From Fragilaria crotonensis (Eukaryota; Bacillariophyta; Fragilariophyceae; Fragilariales; Fragilariaceae), in the NCBI GenBank assembly GCA_022925895.1, contig JAKSYS010000235.1, forward strand, positions 1-64,000: a stretch of DNA of 64,000 bases, in the 5' to 3' direction. Shown here piece after piece: positions 45,601-55,634 of this stretch. Every line of letters begins with the position of its first letter. Position 1 is the first letter of the stretch. Below the pieces are notes generated by a model. That model ran no database searches and was not told the origin of the DNA. It saw only the letters and a list, made by a program, of their open reading frames with translations. The translations under genes were made by a program, and so were the position numbers.

Positions 45601-47072
45601 GTTTTGTTACGAATTGACCACCCATAGTGTGCCATCGTGTATGTGATGTTTTGAATACCGGTCCAGTTAAGCCCCGTATCGCATCCTTAAGTATAATTGT
45701 CGCAGATGCTCCAGTGTCTAGCAAAATGCGAACGATGCCGGGTTTGCCTGTTCCCATCACTTCGCCCACGACTTCGGTGGTTTTGTGTTTTTGTTTTTGT
45801 CTCTTACTGCCATGGCCATCTTTGGATGGCAATATCTCACTAGAAAATAAACCAAAGTAGATGGAACTTTCGTCACTATCTTCTTTAGTCTCTACTGTGC
45901 TAATTGTTGTCTTGGGACTGAACATTTCCACGATTTCTGCATCCGAATTCTCGGGTGTAAAGTCGCGGACCTTACGCTTGCCAGACTTCGGGTTGCGTGG
46001 AAGACGCTCAAGGATAGCGTTAAGCTGCTCCTGCGTCATCAAGACATTTCGGTCGGTAGAACCGACATTTTTCTTACCAGGTTTCTGTTTCCCCTTGTTC
46101 TCAGGGTTAAACCAACAGTCTTTTGTAGTATGATTCGTACGACCGCAATGCGCACACTTCTTATACTTAGACGACTGTGTTTTGGCCGTTGCCATTTTGT
46201 CAGCGGACTTACCGTTCCAATTGCCCTTTTTCGTGCCCTCAGGGTTATCGGATTTGTCCACCTTACGACGTTTGGCCTCAAGTGCCTGTCTGAGTTCAAG
46301 TTTCTCAAAATAATCAACAGTGCCTTGAAAATCGAACTTATAAAGCTCGATGTTCGCACCAAGAATGACCGCTTGCCATTCTTCAGGCTTCGCCTGGTTG
46401 AGAATTTGAATCAAGTCGTCATCAGACAATTTAGACGGTTCAGCCTTACCTTCTTCCCGTGGAAAATACGGTAAGTAATTATTTAGCTCGCGTAAACGCG
46501 TAGCAAAGTTACGAACCGTATGACTTCCAAGACGTAGGTAATGCTGCATGTACACCACCTGCTTCTGGTACGCATGCAAGATTGGGAAGTAAGACTTACC
46601 AACTTCCGTCATTACCAGCTGGAAAATCTCATTTGGGAGTCTTCCTCTGTCGTGCGGGACCCGCTACGTTCTCCGTATCGAGTCTACGCCACGTTTGCTG
46701 GAATTTGTCTCTTGCACTGCCCTTAAGTAGTGCAAGCGCCATAGACGCTTTTTGTTCGCCAGACTCAAGCGGATAGTCACGAATGACCTCCTCGAGCTCT
46801 ATGCGCCACTTCACCCACGCTTCTGGCGAGGTGTCGTAGTCTCCAAACAAACGAATTCTCTTTTCGATATTTTTGGAGTTCGCATTTCCGGCTTCAATCG
46901 GGACGTCGATTTTTTTATAGTTGCCCTCATCGTCAGATTTCTCTGTCGATTTCTTGGGCCTATCGAAATAAATCGACGGCGGATTCAACGCGAGGTTCGA
47001 CTGACGGAATGCGACATGTTCCGCAGACGAATTTTCAGACGCTTTGCGCTTACCTTTATTTTTGTTCGTCAT
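42630..47072 (-). other. Gypsy gag-pol coding region
   Basis: Read on the minus strand. Gag starts near 47072 with a basic MTNKNKGKRKASENSS stretch. The zinc knuckle CAHCGRTNHTTKDC lies near 46150. The protease motif LLDTGAS is near 45720. Reverse transcriptase covers about 45100-44480, with FRVLNRYIKRKPYPLP, LDLSMGYYHI, LPMGLNGSPDIFQ and the YLDDI box. RNase H is at about 44150-43990 (HTDHKNLLYQ). Integrase has a HHCC-like zinc region (CKTCRTCQLFKKQ) and the catalytic core (NVDLIGPYVV, YDNGSEFKAQ, NGIVERVHQ) to about 42800. The C-terminus reaches nearly to the downstream LTR. Listed as a fossil; individual breaks are not given. Confidence 0.9.
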
Positions 47073-47106
47073 GGTGATGTACTGACCACTGGGAGTGAAT
47101 TCACTG

Positions 47107-47490
47107 TGCCCTACGCGCGAAGTAATCAGTTTTATTTTGGAGGCTAATTTGTAGCTAGTTTTAAAGGGTTAATAGTTGCACCTTATTAAAAGTTATGAGA
47201 CTAGTTTTTAAAACAAGAGAGCAGTCCCATCCTTGGTGGGATTGGACTGTTCTCTTTCATTCATCTAGGAGACTCAGTGAGTCTCCAAGAGATGTCAAAC
47301 AGTTCTCATTCTACTGTTGTACGGTTGTACTGTTGTACAGGATCAGTGTTCTATTGTTGCACTGTACTATGGTATTACTAGTCTACCGGTATATCCAAGT
47401 ACTATACATGGCCATTGTATTGTAGTACTGGATACTAGTAATATAGTATACTGTATCGCACTACGCTAAGGGCACGTGCGGTGTACTGCA
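47107..47490 (-). repeat. Gypsy LTR, upstream copy (element orientation)
   Basis: 384 bp, bounded TG...CA, followed by the AGATG duplication at 47491-47495. Confidence 0.9.
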
Positions 47491-47495
47491 AGATG

Positions 47496-49187
47496 TCTCA
47501 AGGACCACTGAAACACATGATAACCATAGTATATTTTGTACACAACAACATTGAACACCTGCTTTCTTTTACTCTTATACATCTCAATAATATAAGAAGG
47601 GTATATTGTTCTCCAATTCTTCAGTTTTGTAATTACTACTAGTAGCTAGTACAGCTGTAAGTACCATGTTTTGAGTTTGTTTGCTGAAAGCATCGGCATC
47701 ACAGCCATAATAACAGATTCATTTTTTATTGTTTACTTAGCACCATGTTTGATCCAAAGTGCATGAATTTAGTTGCCTACCACTGATGCCTTGGTACAGT
47801 CAGGAAAAGCAATAGAAAACCTTAGATTCTTCTTTCCTGCTACATGGGATTGTCAATGCACCAGCCAGCCACCAGGTAATCCATTGGGCATTATATCATT
47901 TTTGCAATCAGGGATTCTATCAAGTCTGCTACTATTGAATAGCTACTAAGGAGTATTCCATTCGACAAGCCACCATGCAAACATGACATGAGGACAGGCA
48001 GTCCATTGCTGGTTGTCAAATCATCTCTCCATGCAACTGTCAATTAAAACAATGCTGAGATTCTCAACATCAATGTAGGCACATTTTCCTCCAAGTGTTC
48101 AACAGGTGGAAATGCCATTGAGTGTGCCTTTGATGATTGCATCAGCTACCCAGCCAGTCACCAGGAATTGCTTCAATCCGGCTCTCATCAGTCTGAATGG
48201 TATTTCTGGGTCAGTCAGACAAGGGATCCGTTTTGCCATCAAAAATTCCATCTGATGCACCCATTGATGTTTGCAAAACTTCCTCCCTACTGCCAACTTT
48301 GCCCGCCATGATGCCTTGCTTGGTCATCAGCAAATCTCAAATTTGAACTACAATTTAGTATTCCATCCAGTTACTATTCCATCGCGTCACAAATATTCCT
48401 CCATCATTGTTGCAGTCAGGAATTCCCTCAACCGCAAGCCTACCATCAAGCATTCCATCTGACCAGCCAAGTGATGATCCACCAGACAGTCCAATGATGG
48501 TCCCACTCACTCTACATACAACAGTAGATCAAGAAGTTGAGATTCCTAACACTCCTCCCCAACTACTCCGAGTAGTGTAGATTGTAGATGAATCTGAGAC
48601 TCTATTGATTGTGCCTTTAGTGATTCCATCGGATACATAAGCATCAGGAAATCGCAATCTCATCAATCTCTCATGAATTGTTGGTGATGACATGTCCCCA
48701 AAGGATGCAAGCTTCGTCAAAGGATGTTGCTGTGCTCGTCATTGGTTTGCGCTGCATGTATGTACTCGAAGTACACTTGTACTACTACCTCTCACCTCGT
48801 ATTAGCTACTGTAGGAGTACTCCAGTACGTGCGGAGTATTATGCATATGCATACGCATTATGCGTGCACATACACCGGTTCTTGCGTTCTTGCATGATTC
48901 ACCTCCCCTTGAAATGAGCGTAGTCGAAGTGGACTTGCGAATTGTGATTTGTGATACACTGGATTTAAATCTCCTGTAGAAATGTACTAAGTTGGTACCT
49001 CGCGCTTTTGGATACTCTGCCTATTCATTTGTCTCAGGCGAATAAACAATTTCAAGTTTCAACACGGATGGAGTGATGCAGACGAATGACATAATCCTCG
49101 AGTACTTGTAACTTGTTCATGCTACTCGACAAGTCCGTTCTTTGATCCCCCTCTTTTCCACCTTGCCGATTCTCCTTCTAAATCTGG
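47496..49187. other. Copy B counterpart of the region upstream of the glycosyltransferase
   Basis: It aligns with 30506-32239, including the degenerate repeated words (47820-48720) and the GTAC-rich tract (48760-48870). The short CTTGCGTT run is reduced here compared with copy A. No gene is recognised. Confidence 0.6.
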
Positions 49188-50599
49188 ATGTTTAAGGGGT
49201 TTGGAATGCGTAAGTATGGACTGCGAGTAGCTGGGCTTCTCGGTTTGACGACCCTGTGCATGCTGTGTGCCGTGCAGGTGTCGGTTTTGGGCTGGGGACT
49301 GGTGTTTGACGCTAGGCCATGCGAGAGGCATCAGCTCCCTTTACTCGAGAGCCATTACCTCCCATTCCTCCCGTTCGACGACTCGGCCCTGCACCCCGCG
49401 CCCTACACTGACGACGAGACAGACATCGACCGCCTCCTTAAACTGTGCCATAATGGTGACTCGCTCATGATCACCGCTCAGTTCCAAGCCTCGGGAGATA
49501 CTGCCCGCTCTGTCTACGAGCGCACCTGTTTTCCCTTGGAAATCGCCACCGCCCAGGGCGCCAGGTCAATGGGCCACTGTTCCGACTTTGTCCAATACAT
49601 TTATTTCGCCGGAGCGAGGCTGTCCGATGATTACGGCGCCGAAGCAATCCTACAGCATGCACGCCAGTGCCCCAATAGCTCCTTTTTGCATGGAGAGTAT
49701 CCGCAACCTGATGTTTTCAAACTACCTGGTGTTCGCAATTATTGGATGCCCAACATTGAACAGGTTAATAAAGAGCAGGAGGAGCTAATACCATTAACGT
49801 ATCGATTCCTGGGGAAAACTCACAAAGCCGTCGAGGTTATCCGGGATTATTTGAAGAAGCATTCGTTGCCTGATACCACTCGGTTTATCTCCCACACATC
49901 GCCTGATCCGCTTACCCCTCGCGCCCGCCAAACCGAACGCAACTTTGATTCCTTTTACCATGGATATGGTCATAGCGGTCGAAAAAGCACGCCCGAGCTG
50001 CTCCAATGCTGGGCCAGTAACCCTTCATTTCCAACCTTGACAGTACTTGGCCGAAATTCTTGCCCGAGTATCAAAACATTTCGAATATTAACATTATTGA
50101 GGGAGTTGTGGATGTGGACCAATTGAGAAGGATGCAGCGCAGCGCAGGTGTTCATATGTGTCCTTCCTCGATGGAGGGATATGGTCATTATATTTCTGAA
50201 GCCAGGGGTATGGGTGCGCTAGTGGTGACGACCGATTTTGGACCCATGAATGAGTTTGTCGTGCCCCACTATTCTGGTGTGCTGATCCGACCTGGCGACG
50301 AGGCGCACGAAGGTTATATGGCCTTGGACCATGTAGCCGTGCATCCCGTGACGGAAAACATTTGTGATTCGGTTCGGGAAGTTTTGAAGATGCCTTTGCA
50401 TCAACGCAAGCTATATGGAGACCGAGGACGGAGATTGTATGAAATTTTTAGAGAGGAAATGAAGCACAACCTTCGTGAATTGAAACGAGAGACTGTGGAA
50501 CATTTTTCATCCAGCGAGGATAATTCAATGAGCCAGGTGGATATAGACAGTGTCATTTCAGAATGCAACCGGAAGTTGCACGAGGCGAAGGCGATGTAG
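49188..50599 (+). pseudogene. GT4-type glycosyltransferase, copy B (frameshifted)
   Basis: Nearly identical to 32240-33652 (for example LLGLTTLCMLCAVQ against LLVLTTLCLLCAAQ in the anchor). The frame is continuous from the ATG at 49188 to about 50045. A single missing base in the TTGGCCGAAATTCTTGCCC stretch then moves the rest, including the intact E-x7-E region (CPSSMEGYGHYISEARG), into another frame that runs to the same stop at 50599. Upstream translation would give 312 residues without the donor-binding half. The divergent bases cluster around the frameshift (50040-50100), which may mark a gene-conversion tract or an assembly error. If it is a sequence error, both copies could be active. 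Confidence 0.75.
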
Positions 50600-50652
50600 T
50601 GGCAGGCATAATTGGGTTCTAAAACAAATACTCTACTTCTATTCATGAGTCA

Positions 50653-50747
50653 TCGCAGTCCTTGATTGACGGAGGTCCATTTGGACCAGGATGTGGAAAC
50701 TGGCTCTGTCGATTTGCCTATCCGACAGAATCGTCACCAATCACGCT
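50653..50747 (+). pseudogene. 95-bp remnant of the CPBP protease gene
   Basis: Matches 33706-33810 and 52102-52206 (TCGCAGTCCTTGATTGACGG, TTGCCTATCCGACAGAATCG) with an internal gap of a few tens of bases. It then stops and is followed by ~190 bp unlike copy A. It shows that the CPBP/PGAP1 insertion behind the glycosyltransferase predates the A/B duplication. Confidence 0.75.
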
Positions 50748-51279
50748 ATTCGTTTAGTACTCGACTTCACCTGACTCGATTTGTGGTAGTGCTCTCTTGG
50801 TCTTGGAACTTTGATGGTCAAGAACCTGCAGCAGCAGTCATATCGGCCCGTTTTGTTTTGTTGGCAATTGCAATACTTTACTAGTACTGTTGAGACGCAA
50901 CGCACCGATGCAAACAAAGTGTTCGTGGTGGTTGCTTGGACGAAGGAACTTGAAGCTTATCTGCGGTCTTGCTTTTGATGTCTGGACCCCCACTTGCAAA
51001 CCTTTTCTTCTGACATTGATGCCGACAGTGGCTTTTCAGGACTAAGTATGGGACCGTGCTTGCACGCAATTTTGCTCCTATATCTTCGAAGCGGGGAATG
51101 GACGTCGGTGAAATGGGTGAACGGTTGGTCGGAAGGTCCAATCCTCGGACAGGTTGAGAGTTAGGTTTTGCATTAACATGCAAAAGCGAGCAACGGAAAG
51201 TGGTTGTCTTCGGATTCAAGACCCAAAAGCGTCTACCTTTGAGATACATACACCACTGCATTCCATGTTGGACTAACTA

Positions 51280-51576
51280 TCATGGGCTCAGGCTGGTTGT
51301 TGTGTGATGTGAGGCTACCGGTAGACTACTCCAGCACCCACGGGTGACGTAGTTCCCCAAATAATTCATCCTGTTGATTTCACGAACGCCGCTTCTCCAA
51401 AGTGACTTGATGACCTCGCATGTCATCATGCTGCGAACGTCACGCGGATTTTGTCTCAACGTCAACATCGACGCATACTGATCTTGGCTCATGTGCGGGC
51501 AAAATGACTCATTCGGCCGAGGGCGAGACCCTTCAATGTGAACAGGTGAACAGGAGCCTACGTACGATATAGCCAT
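51280..51576 (-). CDS. Hypothetical protein, 98 aa
   Basis: An ATG frame with a balanced, protein-like sequence (MSQDQYASMLTLRQNPRDVR, CEVIKSLWRSGVREINRMNY). It has no signal peptide, membrane segment or domain I know. It lies between the end of duplication copy B and the CPBP gene, 319 bp upstream of that gene and divergent from it. No second copy is in the window, so conservation cannot be judged. It could be a real small gene or one exon. Confidence 0.4.
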   Translation of the reverse strand: MAISYVGSCSPVHIEGSRPRPNESFCPHMSQDQYASMLTLRQNPRDVRSMMTCEVIKSLWRSGVREINRMNYLGNYVTRGCWSSLPVASHHTTTSLSP

Positions 51577-51894
51577 TGTTCACGCCCATTTTTTCTCACT
51601 CTCAGAGAATAGTGATAATAGCGATGCGGCAGCAATTCTCTCATGAGTTCATCAACATCAACATGACAACATGACCCTGCGCACTGCGCAAGACGAGTTC
51701 AAACACTGTTAAGAAAAAACGGTGCGCATGACGCGCAGCCCAATTTTGGAAGCTACTCCGAGTACTGGCTACAGTACTAATTGTACCAAAACCGATTTTT
51801 TGTGCGTATGCGTATACAGTATATTTGATATTTGACATTTGACTGTGTTGTAGACTGTAGACATGACTTGGAATTTGAATTGAATTGAATCACT

Positions 51895-52707
51895 ATGTCG
51901 GCACTTCCTTCCTTTGTCCCCATTCTGATATCATCGCTTTTACATAAATCATTGCGAAGCCCCTCTTCATTGTATCTTGTTGCGGATGGTTTGGCGGCGG
52001 TGGTCTTGTGGCGATGGTCGAACTCGATTCTGGCTCTCTGGCGTTGGGCCATGAAACCAATACGATTGTGGACTACGATCCCCGGTGTCAACTATCTTAT
52101 ATCGCAGTCCTTGATTGACGGAGGTCCATTGGGACCAGGATGTGGAAAAGCAGTGGAGGCGTGGACTGGATACTGGCTCTGGCGATTTGCCTATCCGACA
52201 GAATCGTCACCACTCACGCTCGGTCCATGGCCGTCGCTCGTGACGTGGGTTATTGTTGCGATTCTGTGCGGTCTAACAAACGGAATTCTGTTCCTCTGGT
52301 CCCATCGCAGTCAGAGTCGAGGGAATCATGTGGGAGTGAATACTATGGTCGAGTCATCGCGTGGCCGAACACTCTCCCATGCCGAAAACGCTTCATTGTT
52401 CGCATGGGCCCTGGTGAATGCAATATGTGAAGAAGTTGTCTCTCGAGGATTCTTTCTGCACGAATTCAAACGACGTGGTGGTGTTACCTTCTGGCAGGCC
52501 AATGTCTTACAAGCCACTAGCTTCGGAATATGGCATTTTCATGGTATTCCCAGTGGTTGGACTGGAGTGGGGTTGACATTCGTATATGGTCTGGTCATGG
52601 GGTTCTTGCTGGAATATGGAGGCGGATTGCTGTTGCCGATCGTAGCTCACACGATCGCAGATTACTTTATCTTTGCTGTCATTGCACGACAAGGAAAGTT
52701 CATGTAA
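51895..52707 (+). CDS. CPBP-family intramembrane metalloprotease (CAAX protease / bacteriocin-processing type)
   Basis: 270 aa, single exon, ATG at 51895. The three family motifs are present: EEVVSR (Glu179, Glu180, Arg184), FGIWH (Phe210, His214) and HTIAD (His252, Asp256). These are the presumed zinc ligands and catalytic residues of membrane-embedded CPBP proteases such as Rce1-type CAAX processing enzymes. Several hydrophobic segments (for example SLVTWVIVAILCGLT, ASLFAWALVNAI, GLLLPIVAHTIADYFIFAV) predict a polytopic membrane protein, in a eukaryote typically of the ER or plastid. The N-terminus (LPSFVPILISSLLH) may be a signal anchor. The substrate cannot be inferred. It converges with the PGAP1-like gene, with ~195 bp between stops. 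Truncated relatives lie at 33706-34311 and 50653-50747. Confidence 0.8.
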   Translation: MSALPSFVPILISSLLHKSLRSPSSLYLVADGLAAVVLWRWSNSILALWRWAMKPIRLWTTIPGVNYLISQSLIDGGPLGPGCGKAVEAWTGYWLWRFAYPTESSPLTLGPWPSLVTWVIVAILCGLTNGILFLWSHRSQSRGNHVGVNTMVESSRGRTLSHAENASLFAWALVNAICEEVVSRGFFLHEFKRRGGVTFWQANVLQATSFGIWHFHGIPSGWTGVGLTFVYGLVMGFLLEYGGGLLLPIVAHTIADYFIFAVIARQGKFM

Positions 52708-52902
52708 TTGCGGCAACGTCACCAATTACTGAGTACTAGTGTGCCAGATCGAACGTGCCTTTCGGAAAGGCTTCGCGTTCACACGTAACTTCAAGAGGGG
52801 GAAACTAGCTTTCAACGTGTTTAGTATGGTCCAGAATCACTTCGATTCTATGATAATGAACATCTTTATTTGACTAAATGACATTGTACTAGAACCTCAG
52901 TT

Positions 52903-54791
52903 TTAGGCCGACAACACACGAGCAATTTCTATCATAGAAACCCACGCCAGGTAATAACCAACCAGGTATGTACCTCCGGCTTGAAACATTCCCGGAGCAA
53001 AGACCATTGCATTCAGGGCATGAGCAACAATGAAGACTGGTTGTTCAGAATTCCTCGTTGCCGGCTTACCCACTACGAATCGAATTGCTATAGGAACCAA
53101 AATCTTGATGACAAATGGCAGCAGTACAATCTCGCCATAGTCGTCCACGAAGCTCCACCCGATGAGGTACAATTTTCCAAAAGTCAACACGGGAATAGCA
53201 ATTATCGTGAACGCGGAAAACATGATGCTGCGAGAGTCGAACACGTTGGTGCGAGTCAGAGGTGCAAAGGAAAGATATATTGCGAGACCCACAAACAGTA
53301 TGGAACTCGCTTGGAACCTTGGAGTTTTGCCAATAACCAAGCCCGCGATCACAACTACCAAGCAAACCGCGGTCGACAGAAACACAACCGTGGTCAGGGT
53401 CGCGATGGTACTGGAACGCATCGTCAAGTCATTCTTCGAGAATTTGTTTGGAAGAAACGAAAGAACCTTTCGAATTCCCCACAAAAGTGAGCTGGCGATT
53501 AGTGAGAGTATCAGCACTGATGGCAAAGATTGGTGGCGATTCGACAGGAACGCCGACAACGTGGCAATGTACCCAACCCCAACCAAAGGTTTCAGATTCG
53601 GCGCCGCCAAGTAAAACCACACAGCAGCGAGTACATGATCAGCAAAAGATCAAAGTTGTAAATCATTGCGGATTCCAATGCAACAAAACTGGCATACCCG
53701 CGCTGCGTGGAGTACCGTCTCTTTTGCTCTTCAACGAAGAGGGCGTAACTTCCATTAACTGTGCCAACTTGCTCCACCACCGACTTGCGATCTGCGGTCT
53801 CATCTTGAGAGAGGACAAAAAGAATCTTTCGCACCTTGTCGAGTACTTGGTGGCACCAAACAATGGCCTTGTGGTCCATCCCGAACGAGGTACCGGCAAC
53901 TCTTGATACACCCGCAGTGGCTTCACATAAAGTAGAAGGGATGAGCTCATCCTTCAGTCCTCCAGAGATGGATGTTACCAGAATGCTATCACTTAGATAT
54001 TCCAGATCGCGATACACGTCGCGTATGCTTTCATCGAAAGCATACGGCGATGCAACGTGAGGTGTAGCCAGAGTGATAATGTTTCGTATCTTGTCCCCGA
54101 CCGATGTAACATATACGGGGACTGCCTTGGCAACTAGCCCTCCAATGGAATGCCCCACCAGCGTTACAGTCGACACGCCGCAGTCGGTGGCGAGCTGCCT
54201 CACTACCTGTGCAACATATTTGCTTTGGCTTCGAATCAAATTTCCATGCAATGCAGCCCCCTGTTCGGCAAAGTCTACGCAATAGACTTCATATACAAAG
54301 TTCTCCTCGCGATCGGCAATGCCATTGCGCAATGTTGCACCATCTCGCAGGGATTTGAGGACTGTGGCTTCGTTCGTGTCCCTTTGTCTTGTCAGTTGAA
54401 TTCCGTGCGCCCCCAGGGAACGGCATTGCGTGTAACTTCCCCAATGACCAGGAATGTAGAGGACAACAAATGGATCGGCAGCGCAGTGGCGTTGAGAAAT
54501 ATCTTGGGGATTGGCAGCGCCAGCGCCTCGGCGATTGAGCAAATGTTGATGGCGAGGGTCTCGGCCGTCGACAAATTTGTAAAGTTTGTACGTCGTACTT
54601 GTTGAGGCTTCGACGGGAATTGGTACATAATTGAGCATCGAGTAAGTCATGTCACATTCATCGCCATTGTGAAATCCTGTCCGCAAGACAAGGCCGTAGA
54701 CAACCAAGAGGACTGCAATAAGATGGAGAACAACCGTCACTGTCACGTTCGCCAGTCTCAGTCGCATCGATGCCCTCCTTCGTCCTTTCAT
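52903..54791 (-). CDS. PGAP1/Bst1-like GPI inositol-deacylase (one apparent frameshift)
   Basis: PGAP1 removes the acyl chain from the inositol of GPI anchors in the ER so that anchored proteins can leave it. From the ATG at 54791: a signal anchor (residues ~14-36, VTVTVVLHLIAVLLVVYGLV), the oxyanion-side motif LYIPGHWGSYTQCRSLGAHG, the hallmark YEVYCVDFAEQGAALHG, and the nucleophile elbow GHSIGG (Ser215). ATPHVASP and DHKAIVWCHQ (likely catalytic His) follow, then a multi-spanning C-terminal membrane domain. The membrane domain lies in another frame because an A-run near 53613 has four bases where copy A has five, so the lipase part ends LLCGFTWRRRI. A homopolymer difference may be a sequencing error; otherwise this copy makes a protein without the membrane domain. 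The TTG frame extending to 54812 is not used as start. Confidence 0.8.
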
Positions 54792-55376
54792 CGCAGAAAC
54801 AAGCAACGGCAAACCGGAAGAGTTCTACCGGTAGTAACCCTGCAATTAGGACCCATAGAAATATACTCGTGCTTAAGATTGCAGATAGTTGGTGAAACAC
54901 AGCGTTGTCGCATGAACACTGTGGTCGATGGAGTTGCACTACATTCACAACGCAACGACTCAGCTACGACGTATGTACTCTGCTCAACGCAGATATGGAC
55001 ATGCATATGATACACCATATGTTTACGGCAGTACTCAGTACAAGTTCTATTGTTCCTGGTTCCTGGTATTGGCAAATGTCACCGCAAGTGTATTCTGCAC
55101 CTTGATCCGCGCCATACTTCAGTGAATTGGTTTACTATGTACTGTACCACTACGGGTAGAGTATACTGTATGAATAACCTTTCTAAATGCCACTTTTCGT
55201 ACATTTTGTTAGGAATCTACCGTCACTCTGTCACACTGTCTCTCGTATTACTGTAAGGTTAAACACCATACGGTAATACAATAGACAGTCCATTATTTTT
55301 CTTAGTCTGTCCGTGACCCGTTCCCGTAGAATGCTACGGATCAGAACCTGGTACCACTGATCTGCAACACAAAACT
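54792..55376. other. Upstream spacer of the PGAP1-like gene
   Basis: No gene is recognised. 54960-55180 is a GTAC-rich tract with TATGTACTGTACC-like words. It presumably holds the promoter of the minus-strand PGAP1-like gene, but no defined element is visible. Confidence 0.4.
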
Positions 55377-55438
55377 ATTTGAATTCACTTCCTAAGTAAT
55401 TCAAATCATGAGTGTTGTTGATAACTTCAACAACACTC
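55377..55438. repeat. Two adjacent hairpins at the edge of the right-hand Copia element
   Basis: ATTTGAATT (55377-55385) pairs with AATTCAAAT (55398-55406). Three bases further on, GAGTGTTGTTGA (55410-55421) pairs exactly with TCAACAACACTC (55427-55438). The second hairpin overlaps the presumed LTR start. Confidence 0.6.
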
Positions 55439-55634
55439 TTTTTACTATGGACAACACTTCCCAAACACCACTCAGGAAGTGGGACTAAGACAACACTTCA
55501 TTTGTGAGACTCCAACTAATGTTGCAAGTCTCACCTTCATTTTTCATTCCAATTCATCTTATAATTTCCACAAACCAAAAACAGTAAAGGCCTTTACTAG
55601 TTAGCATCTACATTTCTACATCCTTGTATCAACA
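55413..55634 (+). repeat. Candidate left LTR of the right-hand Copia element
   Basis: It starts TGTTGTTGATAAC and ends GTATCAACA, giving the usual TGTTG...CAACA ends. A frame starting MVYVYKTPSPKAG begins 12 bp later at 55646. The matching right LTR is outside the window, so the end is a guess from the terminal motif. Confidence 0.4.

Larger units (their letters stand above)
42238..47490 (-). mobile_element. Nearly whole, young Ty3/Gypsy LTR retroelement
   Basis: 5253 bp, minus strand, with LTRs at 42238-42620 and 47107-47490 and target duplication AGATG (42233-42237 and 47491-47495). The LTRs differ at only about three positions in one short stretch, so the insertion is recent. The domain order (Gag with CCHC knuckle, protease, reverse transcriptase, RNase H, integrase last) is that of Ty3/Gypsy. 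It looks almost whole, with coding interrupted at about two or three points, one of which may be the family's normal gag-pol junction. It sits in duplication copy B; copy A is empty at this site. Confidence 0.9.
38673..51267. repeat. Segmental duplication copy B, enlarged by transposons
   Basis: Direct repeat of 28311-36470. Besides small differences, it carries element X (39117-40166), a solo Gypsy LTR (41052-41432) and a nearly whole Gypsy element (42238-47490), all absent from copy A. It has lost most of the CPBP/PGAP1 block that copy A carries downstream of the glycosyltransferase. It also lacks ~85 bp near 42173 and ~28 bp near 40250 relative to A. Confidence 0.85.

Noticed and set aside
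50881-51261. A 126-codon minus-strand frame, partly conserved at 36179-36424
   Set aside because: Most differences between the copies change the amino acid and the ATG exists only in copy B, so there is no sign of selection. It is shared non-coding spacer.
53162-53614. 150- and 169-codon plus-strand frames opposite the PGAP1-like membrane domain
   Set aside because: Antisense shadows of the conserved minus-strand coding region; the same frames recur opposite copy A.
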